Source of the DNA: Austropuccinia psidii
Lineage: Eukaryota > Basidiomycota > Pucciniomycetes > Pucciniales > Sphaerophragmiaceae
Direction: 5' to 3'
DNA length: 64,000 nucleotides
Assembly (NCBI GenBank): GCA_023105745.1
Contig: JALGQZ010000009.1
Coordinates: 15,052,564 to 15,116,563, forward strand
The position numbers and the translations under genes are program-made. The notes beneath the pieces were generated by a model. That model ran no database searches and was not told where the DNA came from. It saw only the letters and a list, made by a program, of their open reading frames with translations. Shown here in pieces: positions 1 through 12,254 of this stretch (position 1 is its first letter; each line of letters opens with the position of its first letter).

Positions 1-1733
1 ACAAAACTTACTTATAATATAAATTTAATACAACAAGTCAACTACAACAGTTATTATATTAAATAATAATTATAAGTTAAAAACACACCAACAATCATCA
101 TTTTTAAAAAATAAAACAATTTTTTATAATAAAAATTATAATTAAAGATTTTGTGAGAGGAATTTGTGGATTTTAAAAGATATTTTAAAGACAACAATCT
201 TTTAAAATAAAATATATTATAGGTGATTACAACAATAATCTAATTTCTATGCTTTCAATCCTTTAATTGCAGATTTTTAAATAATAAAATAATTAACAAA
301 TACTTTTATAATAAGATTTTATATATAATAAAACTTTACCTCTTTAAATGTCTAATATGATTGGATTGATAATTGATAATTGACAAAAACAGTAATGAAA
401 AGACTATTTTTATGTCTACAGAGAAGCTCTCATGATTCATATTGAATTTAGAGGGCGTGCTCCTGTCAAAACTGAAAAACCATGCTTAAAAATGAGGTTC
501 TTACCTGAAGGTAACTTATTTTTAATTCCAATTTAAAGTTACCAGTGTTATTCTTAACTCCAAGTAACTTTAATCCTCATTTAAGTTAATTATTTTAAGT
601 TTTAATATAAAAGAAGTTTATTTATATTAAATTTCATCCCATGAACAACTTAAAAATAGAGTGTCAAGCAGAAATTGCATAAACTCACGTTTTAATTAAT
701 TTTTAGAGAAATATTAATTTTCTTCAAGAATAATTAAAAAGGTAAATTTCCAGGCTGATTACCCAGAAAATCTGTTTAGAAACAATACTTAAAGTTTAAT
801 TCAGATATATATATTATTAAATTGTAAGCTGTGCTATATTTTCAAGCAAATCCATTACAAATTGGATTTTTAATGAATTTTTGAATTTATTGCTATTTTT
901 CCATGTAAAATAGCAATACACACTAAACCTTAACTTTTGATAAGGTTTTAATGCTTTTAACCTTAAATTATTGAGATTATTTAAGCCTTGACAGGTCTCA
1001 AAACTTCAATTTCAAGCCTGCATTTTGGGATTTACCCTTTGGAAGCTTGAAATTCCTGTCCAAATTGGGATGAACCCAGTTTAAACTTTAAGGTTGGATC
1101 AAAGTCTAATCTTAAAGTTTAAATAAGGTTGAAAATCCTCCAATACAGGTAAACAACCTTAATTGAATCCTTGCAGATCCAAAAAGCTGGGTACCCCAGC
1201 TCTATTTTGTCTTTTTCCTTTGTCCCACCTATTTGTGTGAATTTTGCCCTTTTATTTATTTAAAGCACTACTATGGCCTTAAACCCTTTTAAATTGAGCT
1301 CACACAGGATTTACATTCTGTCTCAAAAATCCTGAGCCAATTCAGTAAATATACACAACACCTCAATTTTAACTAAAATGTTGGTAAGTTTGCATAAAGC
1401 TTATACAACTTTAAATTTAAACTTATTTACGGTTAAATTTAACAATTTTAAAAAAAGGGTTAAAAGAGTTAAATTAGCACTGTGAGATTCTTAAATCTTT
1501 CAATAACATAAGAAATAAGCCTTTTTGGGTATAACCCCCTATGGGTGTACCCTAGGTCATTTTTGGTGTAGAAGCCAAAAATGACATAATATTTATACTT
1601 TTGTTTATCCAAAAATCGTTATACTTATTTTTTATTTTAAATTAAATTGAAAAGTCTGTTGAAGACTAAATTAACTGTATATAAATTAATTTGTGGCCTT
1701 ATGGGTATGTTATACATATCTCACAGGCTCACC
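1..1733 (-). repeat. B0 3' LTR, truncated by window start
   Basis: Position 1 aligns with about 57168 and the match runs to 58915, with many substitutions and small indels between the copies. The terminus reads GGCTCACC here against GGCTCACA in the other LTR, so the end base is mutated. About 386 bp are outside the window. The divergence is far greater than between the A LTRs, which fits B0 being the oldest layer. Confidence 0.85.
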
Positions 1734-1868
1734 TTTGCTACCACCAAAAAAAATTGTACCACAATTTTCTTTTAGCAGTATACCCCCACATTAATTGGGG
1801 GGGTATCATCCACTCTCCAACCTCTGTACTTATACCTTCAAGTATGTAAAGCACACAATTCAGATCTT
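1734..1868 (-). other. B0 3' untranslated region with degraded polypurine tract
   Basis: In minus orientation the purine-rich stretch next to the LTR reads TTGGTGGTAGCAAAGG, a broken form of the GGTGGGAGGGAA tract of B1. A short hairpin of C and G runs (about 1784-1804) follows. No coding potential was seen. Confidence 0.55.
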
Positions 1869-2108
1869 TCATTGAGGAATTGGTCTTCTCTCATGTCTGA
1901 AGCTTCCGAGCGACTTTTGGGAATAAGGTATCTTTTCTGCTACAATCCATTCATCTTCATGTTGTCAATTTTTGTACCTGACAAAGTATTCTCTTTCATC
2001 TTTTCCCCTAAGTCTTCTTTCTTTCAAGACTTTTAGTGCTTTATTCTATTCACTCTGGTCAAGTGCAGGTACTTCTAAGGGTGTTTCATTTCTCAAATTA
2101 AATAGTTC
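1869..2108 (-). pseudogene. B0 integrase tail and chromodomain fragment
   Basis: Minus-strand translation gives a chromodomain with the motifs LKERRLRGK, EYFVRYKN and HEDEWIV, matching the C-termini of B1 (32986-33177) and A (about 43370-43538). Chromodomains at the integrase C-terminus define chromoviruses and are thought to guide integration to heterochromatin. Two in-frame stops interrupt it: TAG before the core and TGA after VRYKN. The fragment continues the integrase tail that stops at 5732 on the far side of the A solo LTR, with AGTTC/AATTC at the two junctions. Confidence 0.8.
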
Positions 2109-5100
2109 TGTGAGCCTTAGAGGTAACTTCATATACCCAAAAGACCACAAATACAAAATTAACATATAAATATAAATAAAATAAATTTATTTATATTATT
2201 AAAATAAAAATCAAAATATAAATATCAAATTATATTCAAAATTAAAAATTCAATTAAAATTTGAAAATAAAATTACATTAAATTTTGAAATTATAAAATT
2301 ACATTTATACTTGAAAAAATTAAGTAAAAATGAATTTTTAACAAAATTGTAAAAAAATAAATAAATTTGGAAAAAAGTTAAATACAAAATATTATAACTT
2401 TTTATCCAATAGATAAACATAAAAAAGTTATTTCACCATTGGATTCCTCATAAAAAATCAGGTGGGGTCACCTCTGAGTGAAAATTTTGTAACTCAACTC
2501 TAAATAAGCTTAAATTGAGTTTTTAGTATTTTCTGTATGAAAATTGAAGATCCTCAAAACTTTAATTTAATTCACATCACATGTAGTGTTGATCACCAAC
2601 ATTTGTGTTAAAATTGAGGTGTTGTGTATATTTGAGAAGTTATGAGGAATTGAAGTATTTTCAATTGAATTCAATTGAAATGTCAAAATTTGCTGTGGTA
2701 TTCCATACCTTTTTACCAGTTTCAAGAAATTTTTGGAAATTAAAAGTTGGAAAATCAAGATCCCAATGACTAATTCAGGAAATCACCACTCAAAGGACAT
2801 GCTTAAAATCACAAAAAACCCAGGAATAACATCAAAAGTAGGGAGGAATGGAATATCTTAGCATTCACAATTGAAATATTCAATATACTTCTATAATTAA
2901 ATGAATAATAGAGGAGTCCAATCTTATGGAGTTACACAATAAAACGTACATGAAGATTATATTACTAAGAATCTAATACATCAAAACAAAATACGGCTCA
3001 TGTGACACAAGGATCATCTGACAGTATCAAATCCAATTCAATACATTAAAATCCACTAAAAACTGAAAAAATTACACAACAATACAGGAGCCCAAATAAG
3101 ACTTATGCAGTCCACATGCATAAGCTCTAGACATTACACAGCCACAGGATTATGAAAATTCAACTTAATCGAAATTCAACTAGCTGCATGCAAGGAAAAT
3201 ACACTAAACTGTAAAGTACACAGCAATTAAAGTAATGAAGAATTAAACCTCAAGAGGATATCCCCACATTACACAGCATAATCACCTGGAACTAAAGAAA
3301 TCTTACAAACAAATTATACATGGGCTTATTCACATGACACCATTGTCATCCTTTACTCACCAGAATTAATTCCTCAAGGCTATGCAAGCTGACTAAAGCA
3401 GTGCAAAAGAGAAGTCACCTGATATTTTCATCAAAATCCCCACCAAGCAAAACATCTCAACCTTTATTTTGACCAAACAAATGGTGAAAATATCTCAGTC
3501 ATATTATACCATTCCCCATTTTACACACTAGCATTAATCCCCCAAGGCTGTGCAAGGTTACTAATTCAGTATAACAGATAGGTCATCTGACTTTTGTTAC
3601 AAAAATCTACACCAGCAAAGTTATCTCAAGGGCAAGAATAAAACTTTTGATGGAGAGCCCATGGGTACTTCTCACAACATAAAAGGAGGCCTCTCTCTCT
3701 CCTTTTTCTCTTTCCCCATGAATGCAAAGAGTTATATACCAAGAAGGTGAATAACTATTCATCCCTTACTAGTAGGTTAATCTAGAAATTATTATTATTA
3801 AATTACACTAAATAGTGGTTTATAAATAGCTGTAGTTAACAGTAGGTCTGCCTATATTATAAATTCATCTATTAGTGAAATAATCATATTCAACAAAATA
3901 TTTATATTATACTCTTCTCACTAGAAGAAAATCTATATCACTATCATTATTATCACACAATATATTTTCCATATTATCAAAATTATTTACCAACAACAAC
4001 TATTTAAACTATCAAACAATATTATTATATACTATCACTATTACTAAATTTTTCTCATATTGAGCTATTATCCATTAAAACAAAATACCTTCAGCAAAAA
4101 AAAAACTTAAAATCACCACTCAGTACCCTTATATCTATTATTTATTTTACTCAATTATTACTTCATTATCCTAAAATCACCTACAAATTTATCTTTTGAA
4201 ATTATTTTATCTAAATTAGTATTATTATTTTATCATTATGCTGATTATTGAATAGGTCTGATAGAGACTGCTGAAAAGTCTTCTCTAGTTGTAAAGCCAC
4301 AATCTTAAATATTGATTTGTGATCTCTGTAGGTAGATTGTTTAGTATATTCAGAGGGGCAGCTAAAACACCATTAGCACCCTTGGCTATAGGATTATTTC
4401 CACAACTCAAAACTGTTTACCTGTGATTTCTCCCTCAAGGACTGCCTTATCCAATCCCACACCAAAAGGAGTTCCACAGTGTGCGTGTATTACATAAGTG
4501 AACTTTGATTTACATATGAGGTATCAATCATTACTGTATTGAACTGTACAACTCAATTGAATTACATATGTAAATTATAAGTATAATACATGATGAGGAA
4601 TTAAAGGAAAAATAAATTGGAAAGATAAAATTTGGGGGGGATAGGAACTCCAGCTCTAAGGGGGAGCTAGACCCCAAAATCCTTGCTTACAGGTGTGTGG
4701 TGTCAAAATCCATGCAAACGTTCATCACTTTTGGCCTGGAATTGAGTTACAGGGTCTGTGGACTCAAATGATGATGAGGGTTTGATACCAACTGGGGTAG
4801 TTTTAGCTGTTGCCAAGAGGGTAAAACTACCCTTAAGATAAAACAATCATAGTAAAAACAGTTTTAACTGTTTCCTACGCCTCTGACACACATTCTGACG
4901 TGTTTGGAAGGCTCTAGCCCAGGTATTGCTTTATTAATGGCTGATTTAAGGGTCTAAAAAGGCCAAAAATGGCTTAAAATGGCTTAAACCAGCCCTTTTT
5001 TGATCTAAACCAGGGTTCAATGATTCCATAATTGGCTTTTCTGTTGTCAGACTGTTTTTCACGACTGAAAAGAGTAAATTGTACTTTTGGAGTAAGACAA

Positions 5101-5731
5101 TTGATTGCTATAGAAGAATCTCTTCTTTGCCCCACTTTTCTCTTCATGTCAGAATCTTTTCCTTTTATAATTAGTTTAAACATTGTTAAACCAATCAATA
5201 AAAGATTCCATCCACCTTTTTTAAATCATTTTAAAACTTTTGACCACGTGAAAAAATCATTATAATCGTTGTTTGTAACTCTTATAATCATTTTTACCCC
5301 TGAACCACCGCAAAAGTGAATTAAAGCATCTTTCATCACTGTAAACTTTGTCACTTTGTTTCCAAATTCACTCTGGTCACTTTTGGGCGTGTTTTTTCTT
5401 TGATATTATTTTTAGAGACTTTGTTCTTTAATTAATTGCTTGCAGTTCTTTGCTCAATCAATTCCAATTGAAATTGCTCTTGAAGAAATTTCTTTTGTAG
5501 CCTTAAATATCTCTTGTAGAGTATTTTTGGATAAATTTTTATTGTTGGTAAAACAATAAATCTTTATAGTATTATTGTTTTATACTAATAACGTTATAAA
5601 AAATAAATTTGGAGCTTTTTCTCTTAAAAAGAATATTTCTTACTATTTTTAATTGATTTTTACCTTATACAAATTCTTAGGACAGGAAAAGTACTTGATT
5701 TTTAATCAAAGTTTCATACCCACACCTTACA
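2109..5731 (+). mobile_element. Family A solo LTR (A''), split by an E solo LTR
   Basis: It begins TGTGAGCCTTAGAGG and ends CCACACCTTACA, the same termini as the LTRs of the full A element. It is flanked by AGTTC (2104-2108) and AATTC (5732-5736), a 5-bp duplication with one mismatch. Removing the nested LTR leaves about 1834 bp, against 1838 bp for the intact A LTR. It lies antisense to B0, in the integrase tail. Internal sequence was lost, presumably by LTR-LTR recombination. Confidence 0.9.
2694..4478 (+). mobile_element. Diverged family E solo LTR (E'') inside A''
   Basis: It starts TGTGGTATTCCATACC and ends GGAGTTCCACA, the termini of the E LTR read in element orientation. Uninterrupted A LTRs read AAAATGTGCGCGTG at this point; here AAAAT-TTGC precedes and GTGT-GCGTG follows, consistent with a 4-bp duplication of GTGC with one change on each side. 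At 1785 bp it is shorter than the 2.07-2.09 kb E LTRs and clearly diverged. Purine-rich sequence and an ATAAAAGG box at about 3680 correspond to the E promoter region. Confidence 0.8.
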
Positions 5732-6852
5732 AATTCCTTATCACTTGAAGTGTAATGCTTTACCAGACTAACAGGAAGAGTTGGGTGTTTTTTTTCCAAT
5801 TTGCCTGAGAGTTCTAACTGCACTGCATTTGTCCCATGAAGGGCTTTGATAGTAAATGGTCCTGCAAAGGAATATTTCAATTTCCTTGGACCTTTAATAT
5901 TATTAAAGCTCAAGGTTGAAACTAGTATTAAGTCCCCTACTTTGAATTCTGGGGCTTTATGACTTTTGTCCCATTTCTGTTTAGAATATTCAAAGGCATC
6001 ATTCATGCTTTTATTTGAATTATTCCTTATTTTATCAAGCAATAACTCAAAGCTTGAAGCAGTTGGGTGAATATCAACTAAATCCTTCTTCGAAGTATCA
6101 ACTGGAAGTTTAGGGTTCCATCCTTTTTCCAACATTGCAGGAGTTTTGCCTGTTGAAGCATGGATGGAAGTCTTATAAGCTAATTCCAATTCTGGTATAA
6201 GAGTACATCAATCATGGGTAAAGCCATCAGAATCTTTAAACTCCAGGCCATAAGCACAAAATCTTCTGATCATCTCCTCAAGGGTTTGTATCATTCTTTC
6301 TGCCAACCCATCTGTTTGTGGATGGTATGCTGTTGAGAATGATAATTTTATAGCCACAAGCTTATGTAAATTAGTCCATAAGGCTGATGTGAATTTTGGG
6401 TTTCTATCACTAATGATATTTTTAAATAGACCAGTATGGGATATGACTCTATTCCAAATCAAAAGAGCTGTATCCATAGCTGTGTCATCTTTATTACATA
6501 GTAAAAATATTTGTGTTTTGCTATATCTGTATATAATGATAAGACATGCATTGTAACTCTTATCACCTCCAGTTGGTAAGGCAGTGACCCAATCCATATG
6601 AGCCACTTCCCATGGGGTACTTGGTTCTTGGATATGAATCATCAAACCAAATCTTTCAACAGTAGCTTTATTGGTTTTCTGGCATCTATCACAACTTTGA
6701 CAGTATTCAATGACATCTTTTCTCCAAGATGGCCACCAGGCACATGTCTTAATTCTTTCCATTATTTTATCTTCTGAAAGATGTCCAGATTAAATGTTAT
6801 CATGGCATTCTTGCAGTAATGTGTTAATTAACATTCTACTGCCAGGACCATG
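5732..6852 (-). pseudogene. B0 integrase (zinc finger, DDE core, C-terminal region)
   Basis: The reading frame from 6762 to 5732 holds the integrase CDRCQK half of the HHCC finger, the catalytic DDE residues ([25 protein letters not shown]) and the VGDLILVS C-terminal region. An in-frame TGA at 6208-6210 stands where A and B1 have the Trp of GFTHDW, and a TAA lies just upstream in the HHCC region, where B1 has Tyr. The conserved D of VIVDRYSK is Y here. Integrase would insert the cDNA copy; this copy is inactive. The frame is cut at 5731 by A'' and resumes at 2108. Confidence 0.85.
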
Positions 6853-7595
6853 ACACATGTGTGTTTAGACCTATGATATAAAATACCATCAAATAAATGG
6901 ATTCTCCCATTCTCATAAGATGCTTTCCAAATATCATCAAGAGAATTAGCCAAAGCTGCATCTTTTAAATCTTTGTCAAGTAGAGAAGTAAGAATATGAC
7001 AATTCTTATATAGCATATAGCTTTCTCTAACTTCTTCATAGAATTCTGTTCCGAAATCTGTGTTGTTAATTCCTTCATTTGGAATTTGAGTTCTGCAGCT
7101 TTGGAAACATAGGCAGGATTGTCAGGTGTATTGGGTAATTCCCATTTACTTAAGCCATCAGCATTCTTGTGAATATTTCCAGCTTTATGTACTACGGTCA
7201 TATTGCCTCTATACTCCTGTATAGCAATCTGCCATCTTAACATTTGTCTTTTTGAATTTTTCATGTTAAGAAGTGATTTTACTGCATTGCAATCAGGAAT
7301 TACTTCAAACACACTACCATCAAGATAATAATGAAGTTTTTCCAGAGCCCATACAAGGCAAAGGCACTCCATTTGGCTGGCGCCATATCTGGCCTCAGTA
7401 GGTTTGATTTGTCTTGAAATAAAACAAATTGGACCTTGATAAGGTTTGTCATTGACAATTTGAACTTGATGAAGAGCTGCACCTAGGCCCTCACCACATG
7501 CATCAATATACAGCTTCAAAGGAAGTTTTCAGTCTGGCATCAGTAGTAATGGTGCATTGGTTAGGGCATATCTGCTCTTCTCATATTCTTGAATC
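6853..7595 (-). pseudogene. B0 RNase H and linker to integrase
   Basis: The best segment (6965-7519) shows [42 protein letters not shown] and KNADGLSKW, which carry the RNase H acidic residues and match A and B1 closely. The reading frame then breaks, and another frame (6828-7016) continues the linker before the HHCC finger. RNase H removes RNA from the RNA-DNA hybrid during reverse transcription; the frameshifts make this copy non-functional. Confidence 0.8.
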
Positions 7596-8566
7596 CTCTT
7601 CTGTGTCATTTCAAAGACAGTTTCGTGATCACAAATTCTGTAAAATGATATGGCATGGATTTTGAAATCAGGTGTTGCCGGTAATAACTGGCAAGCCCTA
7701 AGAAAGGCATCTTTTCTTTCTTGTTCTGGGTAATTTTTTTCAGTAACACTACATCCACTTTGTTTTTATCAACACCAAGGCGCAGTCCTGAGACTAAATG
7801 TCCTAGATCTTTCAACTCATGAAACCCAAAATTGCATTTTTTAGAGATATTTTCATGTTCACTTCAAGAATTATCTAAAGTACTAATGAAAGTCTCTCTA
7901 AATGCAATTGCCAGGTTTCTGAACAAATGATAATTTCCTCAATATAAATCATTAACCATCCCTCTGATAATTCATGTGGAAAATGGTATTCATCATCCTT
8001 TGGTAATGAGAGGGTGCATTTGTAATACCAAAAGGCGTCCTCAAATATTCATAAACACCACAATGAGCAATAATCCTCAATAATTTCCTAGCATGAGGTG
8101 TTAAAAAATTCTGATGGAAGCCCTTAAGAGCATCCATAGAGGTAATAAATCTTGCTTTGGATAATTGATTCAAAGTCTCATGGATTCTAGGGATTGGATA
8201 CCTATCTGGAATATTGTAGGTATTTAATGCTCTAAAATCACAAAATATCCTTGATTTATCATTATGCCAAGGAATAATTTCAGGAGTTGTGACTTCTACG
8301 TCTTCATTGTGTCCAAATTTTCTAAGAACTCCCAGTTTCATTAGTTCATTAATATGACTTTCTAATGCTTCTGTGGCCCTAGGGCTAGTTGGGTAAGCTG
8401 GTCTTCTTAAAAGTGGAAGGTAAGGTCTTTTCACAGTAAGAATAATGTCCACTTCATGGCCTTTGATAGCCCCAAGTGGTTCATTATCAGAAGCAAAGGC
8501 ATCCCTGTATTGAAATAAAATTTCAATAAGTTCTTCCTTCATTTCTGGTGTTAATTCAGGACTAAT
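7596..8566 (-). pseudogene. B0 reverse transcriptase
   Basis: Segment 7952-8542 carries typical Ty3 RT blocks: RRPAYPTSPRA, DFRALNTYNIPDRYPIPRI, MDALKGFHQN and PFGITNAPSHYQRMMN. A one-base shift near 7960-7990 throws off the frame. In the shifted frame the catalytic box at 7935-7946 reads Y-I-E-E instead of Y-I-D-D. The connection domain (GHLVSGLRLGVDKNK, LGLASYYRQHL) continues at 7606-7815 in another frame. Both the frame and the active site are lost. Confidence 0.85.
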
Positions 8567-9075
8567 TTATGCTTCAATTAATTGATCTGACACAAATTTT
8601 TCTTTATTAACATTTTTTACTTGTCTAATGACAGTTATTTCTCTGTTTTCTGGAGGGAAAGCAAATTTTTGCCTTTTATTTTCCCCCATAGTGAAATATC
8701 TGTCTTTATGATTATTAATATCAATACCATAAATATTGAGATAATCATTTCCAAGTATAAAGTGTTGTGAAGTACAATTATTCATAACAACAAGTTCAAC
8801 TTTCAATATAATACTTCCTGTAGGATGAGGGAATGTTATTTCTGCTTCAAATATACCCAAGGGGTGTATATTTTGGCTGGCACTGCTGAATTTTATACCT
8901 TCAATTGGCATTAACTTGTCTTGCCAATTGGTATAAATATTATCAAGATAATCCTTTCCAACACAAGTACAAAACACCCCTGAGTCAAGATGTATCTTGG
9001 CTTCTCTGTTGTTTGTCACAATATCAGTGATACAAGATGATCCAGCGGTATAACCTTTACCTCTGGCTGGTTTGG
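8567..9075 (-). pseudogene. B0 retropepsin-like aspartic protease region
   Basis: The protein carries HLDSGVFCTCVGKDYL, the aspartic protease D-S-G box, and a downstream HFILGNDYLNIYGID, the ILG-type segment. B1 has DTG and A has DPG at the same place. The retroviral-type protease would cut the Gag-Pol polyprotein. It lies between the CCHC region (9080-9361) and RT, the usual Ty3 order. Confidence 0.8.
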
Positions 9076-10056
9076 TTTTCTACATTTTAGAATCTTGCAC
9101 ACGTATGAGATCCATACATTTATCACTGTACTGTGGTAAGTGAGTATGTACTTCTCTGACTTCAAAGGAAAAACTAATAACTTCTATACTACATTCATCT
9201 GGCAATTCTTCCTCTTCAAAAGGCTCAGAATCACTTTCATGTACGGAGACATAATTTGTTTCTTTTGTGTCATCTTTTTCAATTTCCATCTCCTTGTTTC
9301 TTTTCTTTTTGGGACAAGCATTAGCCAAATGAGATGTAGTTCCACACTTATGACATTTCAAAGGAGCTTTGTCAGGTGTTTTTTGTGTTTTGGAATTGGT
9401 CTCCCACTGGTCTTGTTGTCCATTGGGGTTTTATACCAATTTCTACCAATTTTTGTTCTAGTAGTGATGTCCTCCATAGCATTAATATAATCTTCTTTAG
9501 AGAAAGGCTCAATACATCTGCCTCTTATAGAATTATCAAGGTCACCACCAAACTTTCTTAATATACTTTTATGTACCATTGTTTCAGACATATCAGGATG
9601 AAAGGAAGTTGATCTGTACTTTTATTTAAGAAACCAAGAAATGGACTGTCCCTCTAAATATTCAAAATGGCTTCTTCACAAGAATTATCCATTTTAGATC
9701 TCCAGGAATCATTTTCCCATTTGGAAATAATTTGTTCTTCCCACCAAGGTCAAGAATATTTACCATGGTCTTGTCTCATTTTGTAATACAATTTCTTTGC
9801 TGATTTGGTAAACAATGAGTGTAATCTGGAAATTATGTATTCATCTGGTATTCTAAAGTCTTCTTTAAGAATATAAACTTTTTTCATAAATTCCATATGA
9901 TTATATTACCCTTCACCACTGAAGGTTGGCCATTCCTCTAACCTTGGAATGTCTTCAAAATTGCAAGCAGTTTCTACTTTTGCATTAATTGAAATTGTAT
10001 GATACAAGTCATTATTCAAGTTTGGCACATTTATGTCAAGAATTGGTGTAGACCTT
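9076..10056 (-). pseudogene. B0 Gag C-terminal half with CCHC knuckle
   Basis: CHKCGTTSHLANACP (about 9310-9355) is a CX2CX4HX4C nucleocapsid knuckle. Upstream pieces match the Gag core of A and B1: SETMVHKSILRKFGGDL at 9358-9591, PRLEEWPTFSGEG at about 9906-9950, with broken frames between. The frame is cut at 10056 by element E and resumes at 29875; a 4-bp duplication (CCTT at 10053-10056, CCGT at 29875-29878) restores the frame across the gap. Gag packages element RNA in virus-like particles. Confidence 0.8.
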
Positions 10057-12146
10057 TGTGGGAACTCCTTTTGTTGTGGGATAAATAATAGGCAGTACCT
10101 TGAGGGGGAAATTATTGGTGAGTCTGTTTTGAATTTCAGAATGAGCCAATAACCATGGGTGCTAAGGTGTATTAGCTGCCCCTCTAAATATACTGAAAAA
10201 GATACCCTTTTTGATGAGATCACAAATCAATTATTTAGTTTTGTGGCTTTTCAATTAGAGAATTTTCTTCAGCAGTCTCTATCAGTCTGTCAATAAAAGA
10301 TCACTATGATAATAATGGTAATAGTTGATATTTTTTTTAATAATTTAGGTTTGCTTCACTTTCTTGTTATTGATTATAATTCTTTTTAATTAATTCTTCT
10401 AGTATTCCTTCTTTCAATACCTGAGATATTTAAATAATATAGTTTAAGATCACTATTAATATTAATAATAATCTTGATAGCTAGCTAATATTTTAAAGTT
10501 GATTCAATAATACTATCAATATAGCTATAATAATTTAAGGGTAAGATAATTCTTTAATGGTGGTTTTGTTTAATATAAAGGTAAGATATAAATGATATAA
10601 TAGTTATATAATACTATTAGGATCAATATAAATATAATCCAATATACCTAAAAAGGCTTATGATATAAGGTATAAGGGTAAGATGATAACCCTTCTATAA
10701 ATAAGGGTTATTGATAAATTAGATAAGATCACCAATGATAATATCTTAAAACACTACTTCAACACTACTACTATAATGGTAAGACTATTAAATAATATTA
10801 AACTCTTTCATTAATATTATAAATATCTTTCATTAATTAATCATAAATAATACTATAAGATACAGAGCCTTGCTACTGATCTTTTTCAATATGAATACTA
10901 GATTATCCTACTAGAGAAGGGATGGATTGATCCTCAATATTATTGTCTGAATCAGAAGCATGGGGGGAAAAACAGGGAGAGAGGCCCTTTATTTATACCT
11001 TTTGGGCCCTCCATAGAGCCTTCCAAAAACAAGGGACTTAGAAAAAATTCCACCTTGAGACATTTTTGCTGGTGGGTAAAGTAAAAATGGTGTCATTTGA
11101 TCAAGATATTGCACCATATGTTTGGTTGATTGCACCATTCTGAACCTTATTATTGTCAGTGCACAGCCTTGAGACATTTTTGCTAGTGGTTAAATTTGGA
11201 ATGGTGTCATTTGTTCAGGATATTGCACCATATGTTTGGTTGATTGCACCATACTTTTTGAATTATACTTATATTTTAACTAAACTTTATTCTTATTATG
11301 CACAGCCTTGAGACAATTTTGCTAGTGGTTAAATTTGGAATGGTGTCATTTTATACAGATATTGCACCATATGTTTGGTTGATTGCACCATTTTAAATAA
11401 CTGTATTCTTATCTCTACTAAACTTATTTTTCTTCTTCACAGCCTTGAGACATTTTTGCTGGTGGTTAAATTTGGAATGGTGTCATTTGATACAGATATT
11501 GCACCATATGTTTGGTTGATTGCACCATTTTAAAAAACTGTATTCTTATCTCTACTAACCTTATTTTTCTTCTTCACAGCCTTGATCTGTATTTAGTTGA
11601 GTATTTCTCTATGTAAAATTTAATTTGTAAATAATACCTGTAATGTTTGGTTATGGGAGTTTAAGTGGGGATTGAGTAATGTAACACTATGTTAACTTAT
11701 ATGTAAGTGTTTCTTTTATGTCAAGACATGTAACACATGATGTTGTAAGAGTAATGGTCTCACTTATGTAATATTACACATGTTTATTCATATTGAATAT
11801 TTAGATAAGCTGCATTATCTTTAAGCATATTCTTGTACCTAGTATAGAGTGTATATTATCATTTCTCTTCTTTAATCCATGATATCTAGAAAATTATTGA
11901 CATTATGGGGTTGAGGCAATAGGTGACTATAGGTAAAATTTGATGTAGATTCCAGTGGATTACTTATTTTTGTTATTTTAATATAATTATCTTCCTTTTT
12001 CTTGAATTTTTTTTTTCTTTACTGTTATCTTTCACTTTTTATTTTTATTTTCTTTATATATATATATATTATTATTATTATTGATCAAAGTTTTAGCTTT
12101 GAAATTGTGGATTTGAACCTTGGAAGAACTGGTATGGAATACCACA
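10057..12146 (-). repeat. E 3' LTR
   Basis: It is near-identical to 27804-29874, with inverted termini TGTGG and CCACA. It has about 20 bp near 10580-10605 that the other copy lacks. A TATA-like TATAAATA (minus) is at 10990-10997. It abuts a purine-rich tract at 12147. Confidence 0.92.
11051..11585 (-). repeat. Tandem repeat within E 3' LTR (about 4.2 copies)
   Basis: Units of about 110-140 bp start near 11051, 11161, 11301 and 11438, with a partial fifth ending near 11585. Each carries CCTTGAGACATTTTTGCT, a GGTGTCATTTG block and a pair of TTGCACCAT boxes about 13 bp apart. In element orientation the array lies upstream of the TATA-like box, as an enhancer-type array would. Confidence 0.85.
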
Positions 12147-12254
12147 TCCCCCTCTCCATTTAATGCTGTCCCCAGCATTCAAGGTGATAATCCACTTACT
12201 CTTTTTTTAAAAAACAATCAAACATTTCCCCCCTTTTTTTTAATAAAAGGATTT
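12147..12254 (-). other. E polypurine tract and 3' untranslated region
   Basis: On the minus strand GGAGAGGGGGA immediately precedes the 3' LTR, as expected for the primer of plus-strand DNA synthesis. The remainder is A/T-rich with no coding signal. Confidence 0.7.

Noticed and set aside
4974..5198. 74-residue minus ORF, also seen at 55214-55408
   Set aside because: Both lie inside A-type LTRs around the TATA box; the frame is not kept in the young A LTRs.
10989..11177. 62-residue ORF identical at 28717-28905
   Set aside because: It is simply the duplicated LTR sequence of E covering the tandem array; no protein features.
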